From: Bacillota bacterium
GTDB lineage: Bacteria > Bacillota > Sulfobacillia > JAJZYS01 > JAJYTV01
Reading direction: 5' to 3'
NCBI GenBank assembly: GCA_021793315.1
Contig: JAJYSZ010000012.1
Location: forward strand, 1-53,878
Length of the DNA: 53,878 nt
Shown here in pieces: positions 41,998 through 50,820 of this stretch (position 1 is the stretch's first letter; each line of letters starts with the position of its first letter). A model generated the notes under the pieces. That model did no database searches. It saw nothing but the letters and a program-made list of their open reading frames with translations, and was not told the DNA's origin. The translations under genes and the position numbers were made by a program.

Positions 41998-42987
41998 CTA
42001 CTGATAGATGATCACGAGCGGGGGTGGATCGAGGCCGAGCACCATCGCCGGCGTCGCGACCGGATGGTCCTGGGTGTAAAAGAGCTTGATGCCGCCCGCG
42101 ACGACGAAGTGGCTCTCGAGACGCGTCGCGTAGAAGCCGTTCAGCAGGCCGTGGATGCCGAACGGCTGCTGGATCGGTATGACGTAGGGAATCTCCTCCT
42201 GGTGGATGAACCGCTCGTACTCGGACGACTTGAGCGGCCAGCCGCCGAAGCCGTCGAGGTCCCGCACCAGGACGACGTTGGGCTGTTCCTGGATCTGCTG
42301 CCAGTCCGGAACCATGCTCTCGATGAACTGGTGCAGGATCAGGATCTTCTGCGGCAGATGATAACGCACAGTCAGAGACTGGAGGTACTGCAAGGCCCAG
42401 TTGATCGGCGGCGTGGGCATCGAGCCGAACTCGACGCCGGGGATGTCGCCGGGCAGCATGGCGAACTCGGGGTCGAGCGCCAGTTCGACGTCGGGCTGGC
42501 GCAGGAAGGGAGCGAGGTACTCGAGTTCGGTCTGCACCGTGGCGTGTCCGATCTGCACATCCAGGATCAGCAGCAGATGGTGGCTGCGGGCGAGGTCGAG
42601 CTCGCTCTGAATCAGGGAATATGGCATCTGGGAGGTGTAGTAGCCGTTGGGACCGGGACTGCGCTGCGCGACGACAGCCACCAGCTCCAGCGCACCGATG
42701 ACCGGCCGCGTGGGCGCCGCCTGCTGAAAGGCCTGCTCCTGGGCCGCGAGGCGCCCGAGCATCTGCTGCGGCGTCCCCTGCCCGAGCACGCCCATCGTTG
42801 CTGACAGGGGGTTGCCGTAGTACGACACGATCCGGTACTTCGGCAGCAGGGTCGGGCCGAACCAGTCCAGGCCCGCCGAAGTCTGCGCCTTGACCGGCGC
42901 CGGGCTCAGAAGAAGCGAGGCCGCTGCGAGAAAAGCCATCGCAAGCAGCAGCGGGGCTGACCGGACTCGCAGCTTGATGGATCGCAC
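41998..42987 (-). CDS. Secreted protein of unknown function, possibly TIM-barrel-like
   Basis: This 329-aa exported protein has a signal peptide at residues 1-34 (positively charged start, APLLLAMAFLAAASLLL, cleavage after VKA). The mature part reads RIVSYYGNPLSATMGVLGQG, then ARSHHLLLILDVQIGHATVQ, LAPFLRQPDVELALDPEFAM and LILHQFIESMVPDW. Alternating beta/alpha segments with acidic residues at strand ends (LDVQ, LDPEF) are compatible with a glycoside-hydrolase-like barrel, but I recognise no catalytic signature. GTG 42987 is the likely start; the open frame reaches 43050. It is a single-gene unit. Confidence 0.75.
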   Translation of the reverse strand: MRSIKLRVRSAPLLLAMAFLAAASLLLSPAPVKAQTSAGLDWFGPTLLPKYRIVSYYGNPLSATMGVLGQGTPQQMLGRLAAQEQAFQQAAPTRPVIGALELVAVVAQRSPGPNGYYTSQMPYSLIQSELDLARSHHLLLILDVQIGHATVQTELEYLAPFLRQPDVELALDPEFAMLPGDIPGVEFGSMPTPPINWALQYLQSLTVRYHLPQKILILHQFIESMVPDWQQIQEQPNVVLVRDLDGFGGWPLKSSEYERFIHQEEIPYVIPIQQPFGIHGLLNGFYATRLESHFVVAGGIKLFYTQDHPVATPAMVLGLDPPPLVIIYQ

Positions 42988-43091
42988 GTGCTTTCCCACG
43001 ACGTAAGCATAACATGGCGAGTCCTGTCGACTGGCTGGCATATCTTGCACGCAGCCTCAGGTCGGCCCTGCGTTCCGGAGCCTTTCAGTGC

Positions 43092-44309
43092 CTAGTCCGC
43101 GTAGGCTGCTTCGCCGTGCAATGCTTCGTCCAGGCCTTCGAGTTCCACTTCGCGCGAGACGCGCAAGGTGCCCACGAGGTCCAGGACCTTGAGGATGCCC
43201 CAGGTCACCGCAAAGGCGTAGGCACTCGTGATGACGACGGCAACGAACTGCATCAGCATCTGGTGCACGTTGCCCTGTACGAGGCCGCTGACGCCATTGA
43301 CCGAAGCGACGGCGAAGACGCCCAGGAGCAGCGAGCCAAGTACGCCTCCCACACCGTGGCAGCCCCAGACATCCAGTGCGTCGTCCACGTTCTTCCATGT
43401 CAGGCGCAGACGCATCGCTCCGAACGGCACCAGACCGGCGAGGAGTCCGATCACGCCCGCCGCCCACGGCTGCACATAGCCTGCAGCCGGCGTGATGGTC
43501 GCAAGACCCGCGACGGCGCCCACCAGAGCGCCGGAGACCGTGGGCTTGCGATCCACGAGCCACTGGACGGCGAGCCATGCCACCATGGCGACCGATGCCG
43601 CGATGTCGGTGTTGACGAAAGCCGTCGCGGCGACGCCGTTCGCCGCGAGTGCGCTGCCGGCGTTGAAGCCGAACCAACCGAACCAGAGGAGTCCTGTGCC
43701 GAGCGCCACGAACGGGAGGTTGTGCGGCGAGTTCAACGTGCCCTTCGGCAGGAAGCGGTTGCCGACGACGAACACCGACGCGAGGGCGCCGAATCCCGCA
43801 CTGGCGTGCACGACCATGCCACCGGCAAAGTCCATGGCACCCATTTGCGCCAGGAAGCCGCCGCCCCAGAGCCAGTGGGCGATCGGGATATAGACCAGGA
43901 CGCTCCAGAGCACCAGGAACCAGAGGTACCCGGAAAACTTCACGCGGTCAGCGAAGGCACCAGTGACCAGGGCTGGCGTGATGATGGCGAACATCAGCTG
44001 AAAGGCAAAGAACACAAGGAAGGGAATCGACGCGCCGTGTGCCGGGTTCGGCGTCATGCCGACCCCCTGCAGGCCGAAGTATGTCATGTCGCCGATCAGG
44101 CCGTGCCAGTCCGGTCCGAAGGCCAGGCTGAACCCACCCAGCACCCAGATGGTCGCCACCACGCCCATGGCAATGAAGATCTGCATCATGATCGTGAGCA
44201 CGTTCTGCTTTCTTACGAGGCCGCCGTAGAAAAAAGCCAGACCAGGAGTCATCAGCAGGACCAGGGCTGCGCTGATCAGTACGAATGCGGTGTCGCCCGT
44301 GTTGATCAC
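43092..44309 (-). CDS. amt: Ammonium transporter
   Basis: This is an Amt-family channel of 405 aa with about 11 membrane helices. Functional residues match E. coli AmtB in position: Asp160 and the first pore His168 in MDFAGGMVVHASAG, and the second pore His318 in VWGCHGVGGVLGS. The N-terminus (LMTPGLAFFYGGLVRKQNVL) and the conserved C-terminal tail GTLRVSREVELEGLDEALHG are typical. No glnK lies nearby, unlike most amtB operons. The gene follows, on the same strand, the response regulator and the Amt-kinase fusion. An 8-bp hairpin with ATG loop lies in its leader (about 44333-44351). Confidence 0.95.
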   Translation of the reverse strand: MINTGDTAFVLISAALVLLMTPGLAFFYGGLVRKQNVLTIMMQIFIAMGVVATIWVLGGFSLAFGPDWHGLIGDMTYFGLQGVGMTPNPAHGASIPFLVFFAFQLMFAIITPALVTGAFADRVKFSGYLWFLVLWSVLVYIPIAHWLWGGGFLAQMGAMDFAGGMVVHASAGFGALASVFVVGNRFLPKGTLNSPHNLPFVALGTGLLWFGWFGFNAGSALAANGVAATAFVNTDIAASVAMVAWLAVQWLVDRKPTVSGALVGAVAGLATITPAAGYVQPWAAGVIGLLAGLVPFGAMRLRLTWKNVDDALDVWGCHGVGGVLGSLLLGVFAVASVNGVSGLVQGNVHQMLMQFVAVVITSAYAFAVTWGILKVLDLVGTLRVSREVELEGLDEALHGEAAYAD

Positions 44310-44441
44310 GCCTCATCATCCTCTCCCGGAGGGTAGGCGCATGGCGCCTACTTCACCCTAGGGCAGGGAGGCAGAGGTCCATATACGGGCAAGGCTGTAT
44401 TCGCCCAGGGGAATCCACGGTATCTTGCGCGGCTTTGGTCT

Positions 44442-45083
44442 CTACGGCTCTATGATGTGGTTGCGCACGGCGTAGAGAACGAGATCCCGCATGCCTCTGA
44501 GGCCAAGCTTGTGCATGATGTTGGCGCGATGCGTCTCTACGGTCTTGAGGCTGAGGGTTAGCAGCTGCGCGATCTGACGGTTGCTCTGTCCGCCCGCAAG
44601 AAGCTCCACGATCTCCCGCTCGCGCGGCGAGATGATATCCCGTTCCCGGGTTTGGCTGTAGTTTTCGACGAACCCCGCGACGATGGCTCCGGCGATGTCG
44701 GGCGAGACATAGGTGCCGCCCGCACGCACCACCCGGATGGCCTTTAGGAGTTCCTCCAGCGCGTTGTCCTTCAGGACGTAGCCTTGCACCTTTTCCCGGA
44801 AGGCCCGGGCGACAAACTCCTCGCTCTTGTGCATGGTCAGGATGATGACCCGCACGTCGGGCGCCTCCCGCCGCAAATGCGCCGCGACGTCAAGCCCGCT
44901 GAGCTGCGGCAGGGATATGTCGAGGATGGCGATATCCGGTTGAAGGCGCCCGATTGCGTCCATGGCCTCCTGCCCGCTCCCCGCCTCTCCCACCACTTCG
45001 ATGTCGTCTTCCTGCTGCAGCAGGATGAACAGCGATTGGCGCAGGATCTTGTGGTCATCCGCGATCACGACCCTGGTCTTCAT
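44442..45083 (-). CDS. NarL/FixJ-family response regulator
   Basis: This 213-aa two-component regulator has a receiver domain (residues 1-120) with acidic pocket VVIADDHKILR, phospho-acceptor Asp55 in DIAILDISLPQLSG, Thr in ILTMHKSE, and Lys in YVLKDNALEELL. The LuxR-type HTH (about 148-210) reads ISPREREIVELLAGGQSNRQ followed by LSLKTVETHRANIMHKLGLR. ATG 45083 lies 7 nt after GGAGGTG, inside the last 29 nt of the kinase gene. It is therefore the cognate regulator of the Amt-kinase fusion. Target genes are unknown; the downstream amt is a candidate. Confidence 0.93.
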   Translation of the reverse strand: MKTRVVIADDHKILRQSLFILLQQEDDIEVVGEAGSGQEAMDAIGRLQPDIAILDISLPQLSGLDVAAHLRREAPDVRVIILTMHKSEEFVARAFREKVQGYVLKDNALEELLKAIRVVRAGGTYVSPDIAGAIVAGFVENYSQTRERDIISPREREIVELLAGGQSNRQIAQLLTLSLKTVETHRANIMHKLGLRGMRDLVLYAVRNHIIEP

Positions 45084-47013
45084 AGTTGGGCACCTCCATC
45101 GTCAAGGTCGTACCGCGTCCAACCCCCGCGTCGACGCGCAGGATTCCGCCCAGCATCTGGAGCCTTTCCTGCATGGAGGTGAGGCCAAGACCTGCGTGGA
45201 CGTTGTCGGGCGCAAAACCACAGCCGTCGTCCGTGACCCGAAAGGCGTAGAGACCAGGCCGCAGGCGGTCGAACGCGACGTCCACCCGTGTCGCCTGGGC
45301 ATGCTTGAGCACGTTCGTCAAAGACTCCTGCAGGACGCGATAGAGATTGAGGGCGGCGGCCTCCTCCCAGTGCGGCATCTGCGATCGCATTTGCAGGCTG
45401 CAGCGGATCCCGCTGGCCTTCTCCATGCCGGCGAGCAGGGCCGAGAGCGCGGCCGCCAGTCCCCTGTTCTGGAGGATATCCGGCCTGAGGTTCAGCAGGA
45501 CGCCGCGGATCTCCTCGATCGTCTCGGCTGCCAGTTGTACCGTCTCGCCCACCCGCACCTCGATGTCGGGATCGGCATGGCCGCTGCGTACGCGCCCCGC
45601 AATGATTCCGAGTTGCAGTTTGAGCGCTGCGAGCGACTGCCCCACGCCGTCGTGCAGGTCTCGCGCGAGGCGGACGCGTTCATACTCCTGCGTCTCCACC
45701 AGCAGGCGGGCCTGCCGCTGCAGGAGCTGGTTCTGTGCCTGAATGCGCCCGGAGAGATCACTGGTGAGATTTTCGTAGTGGGTCGTGCGCAGGTACTCCT
45801 GCCAGGAGTAGATGTCGCCGAACTCCACGATGTTGAGGCCCTTCTCCTCCTCCGCCTCGGTCACGCGCAGGCCGATCCATCGCTTGATCAGGTAGAACAT
45901 CAGGAAGCCAAGTCCAAAGGACCAGGCGAAGTTCACCGAGACGCCCAGCAGCTGAACGAGGAACTGCATCAGGCGCGTCTGGCCACCAAGGAACTGCGGC
46001 GCGGCGAACAGCGCCAGCAGCAGCGTCCCCACGGCGCCGCCGAAGCCGTGGATCGGCACCGCCCCGACGGCATCGTCGAGGCGCCGGCGCTCAAGCCACA
46101 GACTCGCCAGCACCACGACTGAACCCGCGATCAGGCCCACCAGCACCGCCTGGAGCGGCTGGACGTAGTTCGAGCTCGCCGTGATCGCCACGAGACCGCC
46201 GAGCGCCCCCGAGAAGATTGCCTCCATGTAGCTGTGGTCGCGGATGAACAGGCCCGTGGTCAGCAGCGCACCCACGACGCCGCCAGCCGCCGCAAAGTTC
46301 GTGTTGAGCAAGATGAGTGCGACGCGGCTGTCGAATTGCAGCAGGCTGCCGCCGTTGAAGCCGAACCAGCTGAACCACAGGATGAACGTTCCCAGCGTCG
46401 CAAACGGCACGTTGGATCGCCCGAGCTGCTTCACCTTTCCTTCGGCGTCCCACCGGTCCCTGCGCGGCCCCACGATGATCAGACCAGCGAGCGATACCCA
46501 GCCTGCCGTGGCGTGCACCACCGTGGCGCCGGCGAAATCCATGTAGCCGAGATTCTTCAGCCAGGCCGGCTGGGACAGGAACATGCCGCCCCATGCCCAG
46601 TGGCCGAACAGCGGGTAGATGAACCCGGCCATGAAGACTGCGGCGATGAGCAGCGGCACCAGCCGAGTCCGCTCCGACATGCTCCCTGAGACGATCGTCA
46701 CCGACGTGGCGGCGAACATGAGCTCGAAGAAAGCAAAGACGTATCCGAACGAGTTCCCGCCCGCGGTGAGGTGGGTCAAGAAAAAGAGCCCGCCACCCAC
46801 AAGACCGAAGTGCGTCGGACCGAACATCAGGGAAAAGCCGAGAAAGCCGAAGACCAGCGTCGCGATGATGAACGTAAGCATGTTCTCGATGGCGACGCTG
46901 ACGACGTTCTTCGCCTGCACGAATCCCACTTCGTAGAAGACGAAGCCGGCCTGCATGAAGAAGACGAAACAGGCGCTGATGATCACCCAAAGGTGGTTGA
47001 CGCTCACGCCCAT
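45055..47013 (-). CDS. Ammonium transporter-histidine kinase fusion (sensory Amt)
   Basis: This 652-aa fusion joins a channel to a kinase. A complete Amt domain (residues about 5-385) keeps the pore residues: Asp159 and His167 in MDFAGATVVHATAG, His322 in VPIHGFGGAVGT. The Amt C-terminal tail GLRVTEAEEEKGLNIVEFGD (381-400) acts as linker to a coiled-coil (420-445). The HisKA_3 domain has ERVRLARDLHDGVGQSLAAL with phospho-acceptor His454. The HATPase domain (about 550-642) shows ESLTNVLKHAQAT (N box), DDGCGF and GLGLTSMQERLQ. Sensory Amt-kinase proteins are known, for example Ks-Amt5; a NarX/DegS-type kinase is less usual. It overlaps the response regulator gene. Confidence 0.93.
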   Translation of the reverse strand: MGVSVNHLWVIISACFVFFMQAGFVFYEVGFVQAKNVVSVAIENMLTFIIATLVFGFLGFSLMFGPTHFGLVGGGLFFLTHLTAGGNSFGYVFAFFELMFAATSVTIVSGSMSERTRLVPLLIAAVFMAGFIYPLFGHWAWGGMFLSQPAWLKNLGYMDFAGATVVHATAGWVSLAGLIIVGPRRDRWDAEGKVKQLGRSNVPFATLGTFILWFSWFGFNGGSLLQFDSRVALILLNTNFAAAGGVVGALLTTGLFIRDHSYMEAIFSGALGGLVAITASSNYVQPLQAVLVGLIAGSVVVLASLWLERRRLDDAVGAVPIHGFGGAVGTLLLALFAAPQFLGGQTRLMQFLVQLLGVSVNFAWSFGLGFLMFYLIKRWIGLRVTEAEEEKGLNIVEFGDIYSWQEYLRTTHYENLTSDLSGRIQAQNQLLQRQARLLVETQEYERVRLARDLHDGVGQSLAALKLQLGIIAGRVRSGHADPDIEVRVGETVQLAAETIEEIRGVLLNLRPDILQNRGLAAALSALLAGMEKASGIRCSLQMRSQMPHWEEAAALNLYRVLQESLTNVLKHAQATRVDVAFDRLRPGLYAFRVTDDGCGFAPDNVHAGLGLTSMQERLQMLGGILRVDAGVGRGTTLTMEVPNYEDQGRDRG

Positions 47014-47070
47014 CGGGTTCGCCTCACGTTTGCCGCATCTGCAACAGCACGGGTCGCCCGTCGGGCCGTC

Positions 47071-50000
47071 TCAGGGCTTGAGACGGGCAAGGGCCATGAT
47101 CAGGTCGTCCTTCTGGCGCCAGAGCCTCTCTGCCAGGGCCGTCGCAGCCCTCAGGTCACCTGCCGCCTGCAGGCGCACCGTTTCCGCCGCGAGTTCATGC
47201 GACGTGCGGTGCTCCTTTTCGACATCGGCCAGGGCGGCATGCTGCGCAAAGTGGCCGCGGCCGTACGTGTCGAGCCAGTAGCCAAGGCCGCAGCACGTGC
47301 CCCCAAGCCGCTCCGGACGCTCGTGCGGCGTCCTCCCGCCCTCGCCCGCAGTCGCCGTGAATAGTGCCGCTCGGCGCAGGTGGCCCAGTTCAGCCGCGAG
47401 TACCTGGAATGTCTCCGTCGCCGTCTGGATCTCGGTCCCGGCCAGGAGAGGCGGGCGCTGCGGGAATTCGGTGCAGAAGGCTCTCAACTCCTGCCGAGGC
47501 ATCGGCCGCGCGATCGCGTAGCCCTGCACCAGGTGGCAGCCGAGCCGCAGGAGGGCCCGGGCCTGCGCTGCCGTCTCGACCCCTTCTGCCAGCACCTCGC
47601 GCTCCATCGCGTGGCCCATGATCAGGATGCCGTGGATGATGGCCGGGCTTTCTGGCGTCCGAAGCATGGCCTCGATGAAGCGCTGGTCGATCTTGACCAT
47701 GTCGCATGGCAATTCCTGCATCAGGGTGATCGAGGAGGAGCCGGTGCCGAAGTCGTCGAGGGCGACACGCACGCCGAGTCGACGGCAGGTTTCGATCTGC
47801 TGGCGCGCCAGCTCGAAGTCGTAGACGGCCGCCGACTCCGTGATTTCGATCGCCACTTGCCGCGGTGCGACGCGGGGGTGAACCCGGAGCGCCTCCTCGA
47901 GCTCCTGGGTGAACGTAGGCGAGAGAAACTGGCGCGCGGACGCGTTGAACGCCACCTGCAGCCCACCGTCCCACCGGCCCAGCTCCTCGGCTTGCGCGAC
48001 AGCTTGTCGCAGCACGACCCGGCCGATCTCGAGTTCGAGCGCGGTGCCCTCCACGGCCGGCAGGAACTCGCCCGGCATGCGTAGGCCACCCGTCGGATCG
48101 CGCCAGCGCAGGAGGGCCTCGAAACCCACAATCTCCTGGCGGACGAGGTCCACCTGCGGCTGATAGTGAAGTTCGAGCTCGCCGCGCTCCAGGGCATGCT
48201 GCAGGCCCGCCCTGATGTCGCCGCGCAGGGCCACCAGGTCTTCCATGTCGGACGCGAAGAAACAAAAAGGGATGTCACTGCTCTTCTTGGCGGCGTACAT
48301 CGCAATGTCGGCGCGCCGCAGCAGCGTCTGGGCATCCTGCCCGTCCTCCGGAAAGACGGCGACCCCGATGCTGCCCCGCAAGGAGAAGGTGCGGCCACCG
48401 ACCGTCGTCGGTTTCTCCACCGCCGCGATGACGCGCTCGAGCAGATGGTGGATCTCCTCACGCTCATGGACCGTATCGACGAGCAGGACGAACTCATCCC
48501 CGCCCGACCGCGCGATCGTGTCCTCGCCCCGCACCACCAGTTCCAAGCGATGGGCCATCAGCTGCAGCAGCTTGTCGCCAAAGCCATGGCCGAGGCTGTC
48601 ATTGACCTGCTTGAACTCGTCGAGGTCGATCATGGCCAGCGCGAAGCGATGGCCATGACGCCGGGCGTCGTGCAGGGCGTGCGCGATCCGCTCGTCGAGA
48701 AGCCGCCTGTTCGCAAGCCCGGTCAAGGCGTCGTGATGCGCCAGATGAGCGATGCGCTCACTGGCCCGCCGCCGCTCCGTCACATCGCGATGCGACGAGA
48801 GGATGTAGGCGATGCGTCCCTGCTCGTCACGCAGCGGCACCGCGGACCACTCCATGAGAAACTCCGTGCCGTCCTTGCGGTACTGGTAGACCTCGCCCGA
48901 CCACAAGTTTCCGCCCAGGACAACGTCATGCATGTCCGCAATGGCCCTGCGATCGGTCCGTGCACCCCAGAGCATGTCGGACGAGCGACCGATCATCTCG
49001 TCCGCTCTGTAACCCGTCATCTCCTCGAAGGCGGGATTCGCGTACACGAACCGCACCTTGCCGTCCGGCAGCACGTTGGCCACCACCAGGCACTCCTTGG
49101 CCTGCTCGACGATCTCGTGCTGCAGACGCAGCTGCTCCTCCGCCTCGATGCGCCGTCGCTTGCCGTCGATCACCTCGAGGCCGAAGCCGAGGTCCTGGGC
49201 GATTTCCGTCAGCACCGCCTGGACGTCCTGCTCGTCGAATTCCCCTATGCCCTTGGCATAGAGCACGAGCACGGCATGGACGGTTCCCCCCACCACAACG
49301 GGAACCGCCGCCACCGAATGCAGGCCGAACCGTACAGCCGTCTCGTGCCATGCGGCCAGTTCCGGCTCTTCCCACAGATCGGCCACCGTGCGGAGCCTGC
49401 CCTCGCGCAGCGCCTGCGCCGCAGGCCCGGCACCGCGCGGATCGCCAGGATCCAGGCTGACGCCGAGTTGCCAAAGCGCTCCGCGATCGGGTCCGGACCA
49501 CGCCACCGGGCGCACGCCGCCCGCCTCGTCCGGCTCGCCGACCCAAGCGAAGTGAAAGTCGCCATAGTCGACCGCAATGTCGCAGACCTGGCGCATCAGG
49601 CTGAAGGAATCCTCCGTACGCATGACGGCCTGGCCGATCTGCGCCAGTGAGCGCCACAGCCGCGCCTGTCGCCGCGCGGCCTCGCTTTCGCGATGCAGCT
49701 TCTGCTGCTCCGCGCGGCGCGCGGCGGCGAGCCCCACCTGATGCGCGACGAGGCGCACGAACTCCTCATCTTCCGCCTTAGGTTCCTTGGGCAGCGCGTA
49801 CCCTACACAGACCACGCCGATCCGCTCGCCCGACGTGAAGCCAACGCGCAGCAAGGTGCGCGGCACGCGTTTGGCTTCGCTTGTCTCCTGGTGCAGCCAA
49901 CAGACCTCGTCGGGCAGCGGTTGATCGTGCCGGCCGCTCTCCCAGCCGCACAAGTCGAAACTGCCCTGTGCCACGACCGTGTGCAGCACGCCCCGGTCCA

Positions 50001-50145
50001 CCTCGAGCAGGATGGCCATGCTGTCCGCCTCAAGAAGCTGGCGCGCGATGCGCGCCATGGCCGCAAAGACCTCGTCGTAGGGGAGACCTGGATTGAGCGC
50101 CTGCAGTTCCTGCCGCAGGCGGTTCAGCCGCGCATCGATCGACAA
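47071..50145 (-). CDS. GAF-GAF-PAS-GGDEF-EAL protein with C-terminal CZB-like zinc-binding domain
   Basis: This c-di-GMP enzyme has 1024 aa counted from TTG 50145 (GAGGCGG 7 nt upstream; the frame reaches 50202). Order: GAF (about 20-145), second GAF (170-325), PAS (345-455, ANPAFEEMTGYRADEMIG), GGDEF (460-630; intact GGDEF at about 548, inhibitory-site RGED five residues before), EAL (650-890; FEALLRWRDP, NASARQF, DDFGTGSSS, KIDQRFI, AEGVET), then about 110 residues with GHLRRA, CCGLGYWLDTYGRG, HAA and EHRTSHELA, matching the CZB H/C/H/H pattern. Both enzymatic halves look competent. No membrane segment is seen. It lies 57 nt upstream of the Amt-kinase gene on the same strand. Confidence 0.9.
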   Translation of the reverse strand: MSIDARLNRLRQELQALNPGLPYDEVFAAMARIARQLLEADSMAILLEVDRGVLHTVVAQGSFDLCGWESGRHDQPLPDEVCWLHQETSEAKRVPRTLLRVGFTSGERIGVVCVGYALPKEPKAEDEEFVRLVAHQVGLAAARRAEQQKLHRESEAARRQARLWRSLAQIGQAVMRTEDSFSLMRQVCDIAVDYGDFHFAWVGEPDEAGGVRPVAWSGPDRGALWQLGVSLDPGDPRGAGPAAQALREGRLRTVADLWEEPELAAWHETAVRFGLHSVAAVPVVVGGTVHAVLVLYAKGIGEFDEQDVQAVLTEIAQDLGFGLEVIDGKRRRIEAEEQLRLQHEIVEQAKECLVVANVLPDGKVRFVYANPAFEEMTGYRADEMIGRSSDMLWGARTDRRAIADMHDVVLGGNLWSGEVYQYRKDGTEFLMEWSAVPLRDEQGRIAYILSSHRDVTERRRASERIAHLAHHDALTGLANRRLLDERIAHALHDARRHGHRFALAMIDLDEFKQVNDSLGHGFGDKLLQLMAHRLELVVRGEDTIARSGGDEFVLLVDTVHEREEIHHLLERVIAAVEKPTTVGGRTFSLRGSIGVAVFPEDGQDAQTLLRRADIAMYAAKKSSDIPFCFFASDMEDLVALRGDIRAGLQHALERGELELHYQPQVDLVRQEIVGFEALLRWRDPTGGLRMPGEFLPAVEGTALELEIGRVVLRQAVAQAEELGRWDGGLQVAFNASARQFLSPTFTQELEEALRVHPRVAPRQVAIEITESAAVYDFELARQQIETCRRLGVRVALDDFGTGSSSITLMQELPCDMVKIDQRFIEAMLRTPESPAIIHGILIMGHAMEREVLAEGVETAAQARALLRLGCHLVQGYAIARPMPRQELRAFCTEFPQRPPLLAGTEIQTATETFQVLAAELGHLRRAALFTATAGEGGRTPHERPERLGGTCCGLGYWLDTYGRGHFAQHAALADVEKEHRTSHELAAETVRLQAAGDLRAATALAERLWRQKDDLIMALARLKP

Positions 50146-50214
50146 ATGGACGCCGCCTCTACGGGGCAGGATTCGACCCGTTAATTTGGCACGGACAGCC
50201 AAAGTTCCTGTGCT

Positions 50215-50670
50215 TCAGCGGCAGAGCGCTGTCCACGTACCGTCGGCCGCCCGGCAAAGGTCGTCGCCTCCGACCAGCAGTTCCTGGCCGCGCCGGCCGG
50301 CGCTGACCGCGACGCGTCGCCCCTGGGCGGACAAGTCCAGGAATACGGGCAGGCGACGCTTGCTGCCGAGCGGCGATACCGAACCTCGCACATAGCCCGT
50401 GACGCGCTGGATGTCAGCCAAAGCCGCCATCTCCGCCTCGGGCCGCCCCCAGGCGCGCGCCAGGCCGCGCAGGCTGAGCTCCGCCGTGCCAGGCACGACG
50501 GCGAGAGCAAACTCCCGACCGCTGCGGACGAGCAGTGTCTTGAACACCTGGTCCAGCTTGATGTCAAGTTTTCTTGCGACTTCCAGTGCGGTCTTCTCGA
50601 CTTCGTCATAGGCTAGGACCTGATACGCGATCCCCAGCCGATCGAGCTGATCGGTGGCGGGCGTACGCAT
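50215..50670 (-). CDS. ybaK: Cys-tRNA(Pro) deacylase YbaK/EbsC family
   Basis: This 151-aa trans-editing protein clears Cys from mischarged tRNA-Pro. It has DEVEKTALEVARKLDIKLDQ, then VFKTLLVRSG with the catalytic Lys, VPGTAELSLRGLARAWG and RGSVSPLGSKRRLPVFLDLS. AGGAGGTG precedes ATG 50670. It lies 69 nt downstream of the GGDEF-EAL start on the same strand but is upstream in transcription, so the two may share a transcript. A 10-bp hairpin lies in its leader. Confidence 0.92.
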   Translation of the reverse strand: MRTPATDQLDRLGIAYQVLAYDEVEKTALEVARKLDIKLDQVFKTLLVRSGREFALAVVPGTAELSLRGLARAWGRPEAEMAALADIQRVTGYVRGSVSPLGSKRRLPVFLDLSAQGRRVAVSAGRRGQELLVGGDDLCRAADGTWTALCR

Positions 50671-50687
50671 CGGGCACCTCCTTCGGT

Positions 50688-50714
50688 GGCTGGGCACAAG
50701 GCTGGTGCCCAGCC
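50688..50714. promoter_or_regulatory. Perfect 10-bp inverted repeat in the ybaK leader
   Basis: GGCTGGGCAC (50688-50697) and GTGCCCAGCC (50705-50714) flank a 7-nt loop. It sits between the ybaK ribosome site and the divergent promoter at 50729. It could be an RNA hairpin in the ybaK leader or a DNA operator. Confidence 0.4.
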
Positions 50715-50728
50715 TGGGCTTTGGAACA

Positions 50729-50757
50729 TTGACACAGGCGAGGCTCAGTCCCACAAT
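50729..50757 (+). promoter_or_regulatory. Strong promoter for the zinc-ribbon gene and nuoI
   Basis: Consensus TTGACA (50729-50734) is followed after exactly 17 nt by CACAAT (50752-50757), about 64 nt before the TTG start of the zinc-ribbon gene. It is the best SigmaA-type promoter I see in the window. Confidence 0.7.
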
Positions 50758-50820
50758 GAATAAGGTTATGAGGTGCGGCGTTCAATGGGGAGCGCAGCCC
50801 GCAGCAGGAGGTGGCCCCTC

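Noticed and set aside
40388..43015. 875-codon frame apparently giving GltX a long N-terminal extension
   Set aside because: The extension is antisense-like sequence across the terminator, promoter and the neighbouring gene. The real start at 41839 has a good ribosome site.
43092..44309. amt considered as a rhesus-type or degenerate channel
   Set aside because: Asp160, His168 and His318 are all present at AmtB positions, so it is an ordinary Amt.
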